Shown here piece after piece: positions 7,533 to 17,048 of a stretch of DNA of 64,000 nt. How positions within the stretch are numbered: the stretch's first letter is position 1; each line of letters opens with the position of its first letter. The DNA is from Catellatospora sp. KI3 (GTDB taxonomy: Bacteria; Actinomycetota; Actinomycetes; Mycobacteriales; Micromonosporaceae). The translations under genes were made by a program, and so were the position numbers. The stretch covers positions 1-64,000 of the forward strand of contig NZ_JASAMB010000006.1 in NCBI RefSeq assembly GCF_029948125.1, read 5' to 3'. The notes under the pieces are model-generated. The model saw nothing but the letters and a program-made list of their open reading frames with translations, was not told the DNA's origin and made no database searches.

Positions 7533-8692
7533 TTGCTCAGCTCTCCCAGGGCCAGGCGCAGCTGGCTGACGTCGATGGTGCCGGTCTTCACGTCGATCTC
7601 GGCCGGGTAGTACATGCGCTGCACCGCCGCCACGATCGCCTCCACCACGCGCTCCCGGAACATCGGGTCGGTGAGCTGGGCGCGGTCCTTGGGCGAGGTC
7701 AGGTAGCCGACGTCGACTCGTACCGCCGGCATGCGGGTGTAGCGCAGCAGCTCCCACGTCTTGGCGTGGGTGTGGCAGTTGCGCAGGCCGGTGCGGGCCA
7801 CGATCTCGCGCTGCACCAGCCCGGCCAGCCGCTCCCCCATCGTCGAGGTGACGCCGTTCTCGGTGCCGTAGTGGTACGTGGCGACGCCGTCGGCCTCGGG
7901 GTTGTGGTGGCCGTCGATGTGCAGCGAGATCAGCAGGTCGGCGCTGAGGTCGTTGGCGAGCTGCGCCCGGTCGGCGTCGCTGGGCGCCTCGATCGGCAGC
8001 GGCCCGCGGGTCAGGTGCACCCGCATCCCGGCGGCGGCCAGGCGGCCCTCCAGGCGGGTGGCGAGGTCGTACGCGAGGTCGGCCTCGGTCCAGCGCAGCG
8101 GCCCGTCGGGGACGACCACGCCCGGGTCGGAGCCGCCGTGCCCGGGGTCGACCACGATCTGGCGGCCGACCAGGCTCGGTCCCGAGGCCCGGAACAGCGA
8201 CTCCTCGCGCAGCTTCAGCGGCGAGCCGCCGGTCACCTTGCGGCCCAGGCGGCGCAGCGTGTGCAGCGTCTGCGGGCCGCAGGAGCCGTCGGGCACCAGG
8301 CCCATCTCGCGCTGGAACGCCGACAGCGCCTTGGCGGTACGGGCACCGTAGGTGCCGTCGGTGCGCCCGGCGTCGTACCCCATCTCCAGCAGCCGCTCCT
8401 GCAGCTGGCGCACGTCGTCGCCGCGCAGCGGGTTGGAGACGCTGTAGTAGAGCGTCCGGGCGCCCAGCGTCCATCTGGCGGCGTCCAGGGCGCGCCAGGT
8501 CTCCGCGCCCACCTCGCCGTCGACGGACAGGCCCCGGCTCTGCTGGAACGCGCGCACGGCCCGTTCCGTGGCGTCGTCGAAGTGGTCGGCCTCCGCCGAG
8601 TCCGGGGCGGGCTGCATCAGGCCGAGGGTGACCAGGATCTGCCGGATCTCGGTGACGGCAGGGCCACGCTCACCGCGCTTGATCGCTCGCAC
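7529..8692 (-). CDS. cwlM: CwlM-like protein: two peptidoglycan-binding domains plus amidase_3 domain
   Basis: 387 residues. Two PG_binding_1 repeats (about 5-70 and 85-150, e.g. AVRAFQQSRGLSVDGEVGAE and LSAFQREMGLVPDG) precede an N-acetylmuramoyl-L-alanine amidase domain (about 175-365). Zinc-site motifs VVDPGHGGSDPG, the Glu in TEADLAYDL and LISLHIDGHH are present, but the last conserved Glu (ExG) is Asp in VRVDVGYLTS. There is no signal peptide. The same architecture and neighbours (trxA, trxB, sigM, murJ) define mycobacterial CwlM, a cytoplasmic activator of MurA rather than a lytic enzyme, so a regulatory role is likely. GTG start with TGGAGG upstream; the DUF2786 gene follows in an overlapping operon. 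Confidence 0.85.
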   Translation of the reverse strand: MRAIKRGERGPAVTEIRQILVTLGLMQPAPDSAEADHFDDATERAVRAFQQSRGLSVDGEVGAETWRALDAARWTLGARTLYYSVSNPLRGDDVRQLQERLLEMGYDAGRTDGTYGARTAKALSAFQREMGLVPDGSCGPQTLHTLRRLGRKVTGGSPLKLREESLFRASGPSLVGRQIVVDPGHGGSDPGVVVPDGPLRWTEADLAYDLATRLEGRLAAAGMRVHLTRGPLPIEAPSDADRAQLANDLSADLLISLHIDGHHNPEADGVATYHYGTENGVTSTMGERLAGLVQREIVARTGLRNCHTHAKTWELLRYTRMPAVRVDVGYLTSPKDRAQLTDPMFRERVVEAIVAAVQRMYYPAEIDVKTGTIDVSQLRLALGELSK

Positions 8693-8802
8693 AGGCGGAC
8701 CTCCAGAGAAACCTCACAAATGCCACCGGAGCCTACCGCGCCCGTCGGCTCGCCAGTGACGCGCGCCACGGTTACAGCTCTCCGGGGGCGCCGTCACAGG
8801 AC

Positions 8803-8830
8803 GAGGCCCCGAGCCTGAGCCCGGGGCCTC
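8803..8830 (-). terminator. Hairpin after trxA
   Basis: GAGGCCCCG (8803-8811) pairs with CGGGGCCTC (8822-8830), a 9-bp GC stem 12 bp downstream of the trxA stop. There is no T-run, as is common in actinobacteria. It separates trxA from cwlM, which probably has its own promoter in 8693-8802. Confidence 0.65.
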
Positions 8831-8841
8831 GGTGAATAAGG

Positions 8842-9165
8842 TCAGAGCGCGGACTCGATCAGACGGACGATGTCGCCCTTCGGGCGGGCGCCCGCGACCG
8901 ACTGCACCGGCTGGCCGCCCTTGAACAGGGTCAGCGTCGGCACCGACATGACCCGGTAGGCCCGCGCCGTCTCCGGGTTGGCGTCGATGTCCAGCTTCAC
9001 GATGGTGACCTGGTCCTTCATCTCGGTGGCGATCTCCTCGAGCACCGGGGCGACCTTGCGGCACGGACCGCACCACTCGGCCCAGAAGTCCACCAGGACC
9101 GGCTTGTCGGACTGCAGCACATCGGCGACGAACGAGGCGTCGGTGACCGCCTTGGCGGAACCCAT
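8842..9165 (-). CDS. trxA: Thioredoxin
   Basis: 107 residues, the standard length. The active site WAEWCGPCRKVAPVLEEIA has the WCGPC redox motif, and the cis-Pro loop is MSVPTLTLFKGG. It reduces protein disulfides in the cytoplasm and is recycled by the adjacent thioredoxin reductase. ATG with AGGAGAG upstream; 75 bp after trxB. In this conserved actinobacterial cluster, sigM and the Trx pair are neighbours and disulfide stress is a known theme of such loci. Confidence 0.97.
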   Translation of the reverse strand: MGSAKAVTDASFVADVLQSDKPVLVDFWAEWCGPCRKVAPVLEEIATEMKDQVTIVKLDIDANPETARAYRVMSVPTLTLFKGGQPVQSVAGARPKGDIVRLIESAL

Positions 9166-9240
9166 CTGTCTCTCCTAACTCGGATCTGTACTCGAAAGCT
9201 CGCTTTTTCAGTGCGCCAGACTGAAGTTCTGTTCCCGGCC

Positions 9241-10164
9241 TCAGTGGGCCAGGAAGCGCTCCGCGTCCAGCGCGGCCGTGCAGCCGGTGCCGGAGGCGGT
9301 GATGGCCTGGCGGTACGTGTGGTCGACCAGGTCACCGGCCGCGAAGACGCCGGGGATGCTGGTACGGGTGCTCGGCGCGTCGACCTTCACGTAGCCCTCG
9401 TCGTCCAGTTCGACCTGGCCGACGAACATCTGGCTGCGCGGGTCGTGGCCGATGGCGACGAAGACGCCGGTGACCGGCAGCTCGCGGGACTCGCCGGTGA
9501 TCACGTTGTGCACGCGGATGCCGGAGACCTTGCCGTCGGCGCCCAGCACCTCGTCGATCACGGTGTTCCACTCCACCGAGATCTTCTCGTTGGACAGGGC
9601 GCGCTCAGCCATGATCTTGCTGGCGCGGAACTCGTCGCGGCGGTGGATGATCGTCACGTGCTCGGCGAACCGGGTGAGGAACGTGGCCTCCTCCATCGCC
9701 GAGTCGCCGCCGCCGACCACCACGATGCGCTGGCCCCGGAAGAAGAAGCCGTCGCAGGTCGCGCAGGAGGAGACGCCGTGGCCGAGCAGCTCCTTCTCGC
9801 CGGGCACGTTCAGCGGCCGCCAGGCCGAGCCGGTGGTCAGGATGACCGCGCGGGCACGGTACTCGGTGTCGCCGACCCAGACGCTCTTGATCTCGCCGGA
9901 CAGCTCGACCCGGGTCGCGTTGTCGGTGATGAACTCGGTGCCGAACCGCTCCGCCTGCTTGCGCATCTGGTCCATCAGTTCGGGGCCCATGATGCCGTCG
10001 GGGAACCCGGGGAAGTTCTCGATCTCGGTGGTGGTCATCAGCGCGCCACCGGACTCGACGCCCTCGATGAGCAGCGGCTTGAGGCTCGCCCGTGCGGCGT
10101 ATACGGCAGCGGTGTAACCGGCCGGACCCGAGCCGACGATGATCAGGTTTCGGACGTTCTCCAC
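9241..10164 (-). CDS. trxB: Thioredoxin reductase (NADPH, FAD)
   Basis: 307 residues. FAD-binding [20 protein letters not shown] at residues 8-27, the redox pair CATCDG in the NADPH domain, NADPH-binding [13 protein letters not shown], and the C-terminal FAD motif [10 protein letters not shown] are all intact. Transfers electrons from NADPH to TrxA, encoded just downstream. GTG start with AGGGAG upstream. The intergenic gap to the anti-sigma gene (10165-10271) may hold its promoter. Confidence 0.97.
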   Translation of the reverse strand: MENVRNLIIVGSGPAGYTAAVYAARASLKPLLIEGVESGGALMTTTEIENFPGFPDGIMGPELMDQMRKQAERFGTEFITDNATRVELSGEIKSVWVGDTEYRARAVILTTGSAWRPLNVPGEKELLGHGVSSCATCDGFFFRGQRIVVVGGGDSAMEEATFLTRFAEHVTIIHRRDEFRASKIMAERALSNEKISVEWNTVIDEVLGADGKVSGIRVHNVITGESRELPVTGVFVAIGHDPRSQMFVGQVELDDEGYVKVDAPSTRTSIPGVFAAGDLVDHTYRQAITASGTGCTAALDAERFLAH

Positions 10165-10271
10165 GAAACGCGCTCCCTAGCGATCGGTTCGCCGTGCTGA
10201 CGCAGGCTGAAACGCCATCGTACGGAGCGCGCATTCCATTACCACGCCCGTGGTGGGTCAGCTCACTGTGT

Positions 10272-11114
10272 CTACTCCGCCGCGATCCGGAACAGCTCGT
10301 CAGAGCCGTTGACACCGCACTGCGGACCCGCCGCCACGACCCAGTGCCCGTCCGGTCCGGCGATCGAGAGGACGATCGCGGGGTGCCCCTCGAAGCGGGC
10401 GAAGTCGACCAGTTCGACCGTGCCCGGCGTCGATGAGAGCACCGCGCTGAGGCAGCTCACGAGCGCGGGCTGCGAGGTCGCCAGGTACTGCAGCTCCGCG
10501 GGCGTCCGCGCCGACAGATCGTCGGTGGCCGAGGTCTTCGGCGTGCCCTTCGTGCTCAGCGTCGTGACCGGCGGCTCCGCGCTCTCCCGCACGTTCGGGG
10601 CGATCGTGTTCCGGTTGTAGTCCTCGCCGCTCGCCGTCAGCGGGACCGACGGGAACAGCTCGGCGCTGGCGGGCTTCTCCGCCGCGCTGTCGAAGGCGAC
10701 GTCGCCGCCGAACTGCGACAGCGGCAGCGACACTCCGGCCACCGCGAGCGCGGCCGCGGCGACGCCGACCGGCACCGCCCAGCGGCGACGGCGGCGGTCA
10801 GCCGGGACGGGCCTGCGGTCCAGCGCACGTTCGCCGGTGCCGGGGCGCGGTAGGGGGGCGGGCACCGCGGCGAACTGCGGTCCGGCCAGCAGCTCGTCGA
10901 AGCGGGCGGCCAGGTCGGCCGGCATGGGTTCGGTGGCCGCCGCGAGCAGGGCCAGGTCGGCCGAGACCAGCGGGAGTGCGGTGCGCAGCCGGTCGGCGGC
11001 CTCCGCCCAGGCCGGGTCGTGCGCCACGAGGTCGGCGACCAGGGCCTCGTCGGGGGTGCCGTCAAGGGCACCGTCGACGTAGTCGGCGAGCAGATCGAGA
11101 TCGACCGTGCTCAT
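10272..11114 (-). CDS. Anti-sigma factor-like membrane protein (SigM partner)
   Basis: 280 residues. An acidic helical N-terminus (1-60) resembles an anti-sigma domain but lacks the His-x3-Cys-x2-Cys zinc motif. It is followed by a basic RRRRRW stop and a single membrane helix at about 112-130, then an extracytoplasmic region of about 150 residues with two Cys. The ATG overlaps the sigM stop by one base (TGATG), the usual coupling of an ECF sigma with its anti-sigma. It probably holds SigM at the membrane until an envelope signal is sensed. Confidence 0.78.
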   Translation of the reverse strand: MSTVDLDLLADYVDGALDGTPDEALVADLVAHDPAWAEAADRLRTALPLVSADLALLAAATEPMPADLAARFDELLAGPQFAAVPAPLPRPGTGERALDRRPVPADRRRRRWAVPVGVAAAALAVAGVSLPLSQFGGDVAFDSAAEKPASAELFPSVPLTASGEDYNRNTIAPNVRESAEPPVTTLSTKGTPKTSATDDLSARTPAELQYLATSQPALVSCLSAVLSSTPGTVELVDFARFEGHPAIVLSIAGPDGHWVVAAGPQCGVNGSDELFRIAAE

Positions 11115-11764
11115 CAGGCGCCTCCTCTCGGCGTGATCTGGCTGTCGCGCGGCTGCGCGGTCGTGTCGGGTCGGACGTCGCCGTCGCCGCTGAGGTTGCG
11201 TAGGTGGCCCAACATCACAGCCAACCGCGCACGACCGCGGGAGCAGCGGCTCTTGATGGTGCCCTCCGCCACGCCCATCATGACCGCCACCTCGGCCACC
11301 GAGTAGCCCTGCAGGTCGACCAGGACGAGTGCGGCACGCTGCTCGTACGGCAGCTCGGCCAGGGCCGCGCGGACCACCATCGCGGTGTCGTGGTCAGTGG
11401 TCGGGGCGGCCGGCTCGTGACGTCCGACACCACGGTCGTCGTCGTCGGGCCCGGCCTGGCCGGGCAGCGGCACGGTGGCGTGGGTCTGGCGCCGCCGCAG
11501 CCGGTCGACGCACGCGTTGACCACGATCCGGTGCAGCCAGGTGGTGACGGCGGCCTCGCCCCGGAACCGGGCCGCCGCGCGGTGGGCCGACAGCATGGCT
11601 TCCTGGAGCGCGTCGGCGGCGTCCTCGCGGTCGCTGACGGTACGCACCGCGACCGCCCACAGCCGGTCGCGGTGCCGACGGAACAGCAGCCCGAAAGCGT
11701 CGGGGTCACCAGCGACGTGGGCTCGCAGCAGCTCCTCGTCGGAACGGGGATCCGTGGCGGTCAC
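11114..11764 (-). CDS. sigM: ECF RNA polymerase sigma factor (SigM-type)
   Basis: 216 residues. Region 2 (about 20-90) includes AFGLLFRRHRDRLWAVAVRT and EDAADALQEAMLSAHRA; region 4 (about 135-195) includes LPYEQRAALVLVDLQGYSVA and VAEGTIKSRCSRGRARL. GTG start overlaps the upstream pseudokinase stop (GTGA), and its own stop overlaps the anti-sigma ATG, so three genes form one coupled unit. In actinobacteria this locus is the SigM group between the MurJ region and trxB. Confidence 0.93.
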   Translation of the reverse strand: MTATDPRSDEELLRAHVAGDPDAFGLLFRRHRDRLWAVAVRTVSDREDAADALQEAMLSAHRAAARFRGEAAVTTWLHRIVVNACVDRLRRRQTHATVPLPGQAGPDDDDRGVGRHEPAAPTTDHDTAMVVRAALAELPYEQRAALVLVDLQGYSVAEVAVMMGVAEGTIKSRCSRGRARLAVMLGHLRNLSGDGDVRPDTTAQPRDSQITPRGGA

Positions 11765-13260
11765 TGCACCTCGACCACGATCTCCTGCACGCCGATGCGG
11801 TACTTGTTCGCGGTCTCCAGCGGCAGGTCGGTGATCCAGACCATGAGGTACCGGTACGGCACCGAGGTGTCGGTGGGGAACACCATCGTGGTGCCGGAGT
11901 CCTTGCCGATCGGCTCACCCAGCCGCTTGTACGTGTCGACGATGGTCCGGTCACCGGCGCTGTTGGCCGGCTGGTCGGCGTTGCCGTAGCGCAGCTCGGC
12001 CGAGGCGCCCGGCACGGTCAGCTGCACCTTCACGCTGGAGACCAGCGACGGCTGGTCCAGCTTGATCAGGATGCCCATGCCGGACTTGCTGTTGCCGAAG
12101 TTCGAGCGGTTGTAGTAGCGGCTGGTCTGCCACGCGGTCTTCGGGTTGCCGTCGACGATCAGCTCGGCGTCCTTGGTCTCGCTGCGGTCGCCCTTGGGGT
12201 CGACGATGCGGACCTGGTCGGCACGCAGGTTCAGGGCGTGCGCCCGCGCCACGGGTGACGTGGTGACCTGCGGCGAAGGGCTGGCCGAAGCCTGGGCCAG
12301 CGGGTCGTCGCCGCCGGAGTTGAGCGCCCGGATCGCGAAGACCAGCCCGGCGACGACCAGGGCCACCGCTACACCGCCCGCGATGAGCAGCTTGGGCGTG
12401 GTGGCCTTGGTGGTGACCTCGGGGGTGGCGTCGTCGGCGAAGCGCAGCGTGCCGTTGCCGCCCAGCAGCAGCCGCTCGCCGGTGTCCAGCCGGGCCAGCT
12501 CCCCGGCGAGCACCTGGGAGGTGGGCAGCGCGAGCTTGCCGTCGAGCAGGTCCATGACCAGGTCGTCGAGGTACGTCGGCACACCGGCGCGGACGTTGCG
12601 CGGGGCGACGAGCGCGCCCGTGCCGTCGCGGCGCCCGTCGGGCAGGGCGGACCGCCCGGCCTCGGCGGGCCAGTGGCCGGTGAGCATGAAGTAGGCGAGC
12701 GCCCCGAGGCTGCGCACGTCGGCCTCGGCGCTGGTGTGGGAGTCGACCCGGGCGTCGGCGAGCACGACCCGGCCGTCGTTGGCGACCAGCACGGTGCCGG
12801 GGTGCACGTTGCCGTGCGCCATGCCGCTGGTGTGCAGCGCGGCCACCGCGTCGGCGACCGCGTGCAGGACCGTGGTGGTGCGCTCGGCGTCGAAGGGGCC
12901 CTCGTCGGCGACCAGGTCGCGCAGGGCCACGCCCTCGATCCACTCGCGGACCACGTAGGCCTGGGTGCCCTCGTCGATGGCGTCGTAGACGCCGATCAGG
13001 TTGGGGTGCACGACGCGGCTGGCGGTCACCGCCGCCGACAGCATCTCCTCGGCGGACGAGCCGCCGGGGCGCCGGAGCACGAGGGCAACGGGGCGGCGGA
13101 GCACGACGTCGACGCCGCGCCACACCTGGCGGCCGGCGCTGTCGTTGTTGATGTGCTCCTCCAGGCGATACCGCTCGGCCAGCACGTCGCCGACCGAGAG
13201 CCCGCCCCGGGCTCCCGCCGCCGGCTCGGCCGCGCGTGGACCCTCGCCGACCTGGGTCAC
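11761..13260 (-). CDS. Membrane pseudokinase with extracellular galactose-binding-like domain (MurJ-partner type)
   Basis: 499 residues. Residues about 28-260 have a Ser/Thr kinase fold, but every catalytic element is lost: the VAxK lysine is Val61 (VALV), HRD reads HGN (149-151), the metal-binding Asn is Thr156, and DFG reads DAR (169-171). A membrane helix follows at about 292-315, then a Ser/Pro linker and an extracellular discoidin/F5-8C-like domain at about 345-499 (LIVDGNPKTAWQTSRY). In mycobacteria the same two modules are fused to the C-terminus of MurJ, where the pseudokinase recruits FhaA. Here they are a separate protein, cut off from murJ by a gene on the other strand. GTG start with GGGGGAGG upstream; coupled to sigM. 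Confidence 0.88.
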   Translation of the reverse strand: MTQVGEGPRAAEPAAGARGGLSVGDVLAERYRLEEHINNDSAGRQVWRGVDVVLRRPVALVLRRPGGSSAEEMLSAAVTASRVVHPNLIGVYDAIDEGTQAYVVREWIEGVALRDLVADEGPFDAERTTTVLHAVADAVAALHTSGMAHGNVHPGTVLVANDGRVVLADARVDSHTSAEADVRSLGALAYFMLTGHWPAEAGRSALPDGRRDGTGALVAPRNVRAGVPTYLDDLVMDLLDGKLALPTSQVLAGELARLDTGERLLLGGNGTLRFADDATPEVTTKATTPKLLIAGGVAVALVVAGLVFAIRALNSGGDDPLAQASASPSPQVTTSPVARAHALNLRADQVRIVDPKGDRSETKDAELIVDGNPKTAWQTSRYYNRSNFGNSKSGMGILIKLDQPSLVSSVKVQLTVPGASAELRYGNADQPANSAGDRTIVDTYKRLGEPIGKDSGTTMVFPTDTSVPYRYLMVWITDLPLETANKYRIGVQEIVVEVQ

Positions 13261-13529
13261 CCGTCCTCCCCCTCGTAAGCAGTGTGTCTTCGCATCGATG
13301 ACTTCGGCCGCCGCCGAACTCGCGAGGACGCCGTCCGCTACTTAGAGAGCCTAGGCGCTCCGCTCGGTTGCCGAGTGCGACCTTACAGCTATCCGACGGA
13401 TCGGCGTACCGGTAAGGCGCCCCGTTCTCGGAATCGAACGTATACCACCCGGCGAGTCAGATACTCCCTGCGCAGGACACAAAATGGCTACGCTTCCTCC
13501 ATATCGGGCAAAACAGGCGGGGGGCGCTG

Positions 13530-15053
<1,524 letters not shown>

Positions 15054-15140
15054 CGCGCCCCGCGTCCAGCCACACCACCCCACACCGCGCGACGCCGTGC
15101 TGCGGCCCCCACTCCGCGCCGCGAGCGCCCGCGTCTCGGT

Positions 15141-15209
15141 GCAGTTTCGGGGAAACTGCTGGAATCTTGGCCCGGATAGCCGCAGTTTCCCCGAAACTGC
15201 GGCTATCCG
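15141..15209. repeat. Dispersed inverted-repeat element, family A copy 1
   Basis: Two 19-bp arms, GCAGTTTCGGGGAAACTGC (15141-15159) and GCAGTTTCCCCGAAACTGC (15182-15200), are exact reverse complements 22 bp apart. Each arm is itself an 8-bp hairpin with a GGG or CCC loop. The second is enlarged by flanking CGGATAGCC/GGCTATCCG into a 17-bp stem (15173-15209). It lies between the converging DUF853 gene and murJ, so it may terminate both. Two relatives occur at 37812-37871 and 49783-49842. Confidence 0.9.
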
Positions 15210-15250
15210 AACCACGCCCGCGTGCTCGCGCGCCCGAAGAAGGCGCCGGG

Positions 15251-16990
15251 TTACCGCCCGAGGCGGCGGCGGACCATGCCGATGACGTCGTGGACCTCTT
15301 CGACGCGCAGGGCGAGGGTGACCGCGCCGTACACGCCGCAGATGATCAGGCCGCCGAAGATCAGGGTGACCCAGGCGGTGAGGCTGCTCACCGTGGTCTG
15401 GGTGGCGCCCATGTACAGCAGCTTGACGCTGCCCCACCCGGCCGCCGCCGCGACCAGCGCCGCGACCAGCACCTTCGCCAGGGTGGCGGAGATGCGGCGC
15501 AGGCCGATCAGGCCGATCCGCCGCTTCAGCAGCACCGCCGAGAACAGCGCGGCCGCGATGTACGACACCGCGTTGCCGAACATCATGCCGACCGCCGTGG
15601 TGCCGATCGCGAAGGCGGCGACCCAGCCGAGCTGCAGCGACAGCCGCAGCGAGATCACCGGCAGGTTGATCAGGGCCGGCGTCTTCGTGTCCTGCATCGA
15701 GTAGTAGCTGAAGTTGAACAGCTGGCTGATCGCGAACGGCAGCAGCGCCAGCCCGGCCACCATCAGCACCGGCGCGGTGTGGATCGAGGCCTCGCGGTCC
15801 ACGGCGCCGCGCTCGAACAGCGCGATCGCGATCGGCAGCGCGAGCACGGCGTAGGTGACCGCGATGGGCGCGATGACCACGGACACCATCCGGATGCCGC
15901 GCCCCAGGTCGGCCGCGATGTCGCCGGCCCGGCCGTCGGCGGCGGCGGCGCTCATGCGCGGCAGCAGCGCCGTGATGATCGAGACCGCGATGATGCCGTG
16001 CGCCATCATCATCAGCAGGAAGACGTTGTTGTAGATCATCGGGCCGGGGCCGTGCTTCTGGCCCCGGTTGAGCAGGTTCGTCATCACCAGCAGCGCGACC
16101 TGGTTGACGATCACGTAGCAGAGCATCCAGCCGCCGATGCGGGCGAGCCGCCGCAGGCCGAGCTCGCGGAAGCCGAACCGCAGCCGCCAGCGGAAGCCGA
16201 CCTTGCGCAGCGCGGGCAGCAGGCCCATCGACTGGATCAGGATGCCGAGCAGCACGCCGCCGCCGAGCAGCAGGATCTCGCCCCGGGTGACCTGGGTCGG
16301 GTCGGTGACCGGCTTGTCGTGGTAGATGACCATGAACGCGATGCCGGTGCCGATGACCACGATGTTGTTCAGGATCGGGGTCCACATGGGCGGCCCGAAC
16401 CGGCCCCGGGTGTTCAGCACCGCGCTGCACAGGCCGGTCACGCCGTAGAAGAAGATCGTCGGCAGCATCAGGTACGACAGGGCCGTGATCAGGTCCCGGT
16501 ACTCCTGCGGGTTGCCGCTGGCGTAGGTCAGCGACAGCAGCGGGGCGCAGATGACCGCCAGCACGGTGGTGATGCCGAGCACGATCATGGTGATCGTGAG
16601 CAGCCGCTGCGTGTACGCCTCGCCCCGGTCCGGGTCGGTCTTGCGCGCCCGGACCAGCATCGGCACCAGCACGCTGGACAGGATGCCGCCGAGCAGCAGC
16701 TCGTAGATCATGCCCGGGAAGATCTGCGCCGTGGTGTACGTGTCGCCCAGCACCTCGGTGCCGATGGCCGCCGTCAGCACCGCCGTACGCAGGAAGCCCG
16801 TGCCCCGGCTGACCAGCGAGCCGACCGCCATCAGCATCGAGTTGCCGGCCGCGCCCTGGTGCTCCTCCTCGAAGCTGGGCTCGGCGGCGGCCTCCAGCTC
16901 CTCGGCGGGCAGCCCGTCGGAGACCAGCCGTGGCAGCACGGTGGTGTGATCGGCGGCGTCGACCGGGGGGAGGCGATCGGGGGCGGTCAT
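15251..16990 (-). CDS. murJ: Lipid II flippase MurJ
   Basis: About 579 residues. A disordered acidic N-terminus of 40-50 residues precedes about 14 hydrophobic segments of the MOP superfamily. MurJ signatures include SLVSRGTGFLRTAVLTAAIG and FFYGVTGLCSAVLNTRGRF; YYSMQDTKTP is the usual late-loop motif. It flips lipid II outward for wall synthesis. Start: ATG 16990 lies seven bases after TATGGT, a possible -10; the longer start at 17002 would overlap it. Unlike mycobacterial MurJ it ends at VRRRLGR with no fused pseudokinase. It is divergent from cca, and their -10 boxes are about 30 bp apart. Confidence 0.93.
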   Translation of the reverse strand: MTAPDRLPPVDAADHTTVLPRLVSDGLPAEELEAAAEPSFEEEHQGAAGNSMLMAVGSLVSRGTGFLRTAVLTAAIGTEVLGDTYTTAQIFPGMIYELLLGGILSSVLVPMLVRARKTDPDRGEAYTQRLLTITMIVLGITTVLAVICAPLLSLTYASGNPQEYRDLITALSYLMLPTIFFYGVTGLCSAVLNTRGRFGPPMWTPILNNIVVIGTGIAFMVIYHDKPVTDPTQVTRGEILLLGGGVLLGILIQSMGLLPALRKVGFRWRLRFGFRELGLRRLARIGGWMLCYVIVNQVALLVMTNLLNRGQKHGPGPMIYNNVFLLMMMAHGIIAVSIITALLPRMSAAAADGRAGDIAADLGRGIRMVSVVIAPIAVTYAVLALPIAIALFERGAVDREASIHTAPVLMVAGLALLPFAISQLFNFSYYSMQDTKTPALINLPVISLRLSLQLGWVAAFAIGTTAVGMMFGNAVSYIAAALFSAVLLKRRIGLIGLRRISATLAKVLVAALVAAAAGWGSVKLLYMGATQTTVSSLTAWVTLIFGGLIICGVYGAVTLALRVEEVHDVIGMVRRRLGR

Positions 16991-17048
16991 GGCATGCACC
17001 ATACCTGCGAATCAGCCTGAGCAGCCCGCCAAGTAGGCTGGATGATCG

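Noticed and set aside
13425-13460. tRNA-like T-arm (minus strand reads ACGTTCGATTCCG)
   Set aside because: No acceptor, D or anticodon stem can be folded around it; the flanks are ordinary intergenic sequence.
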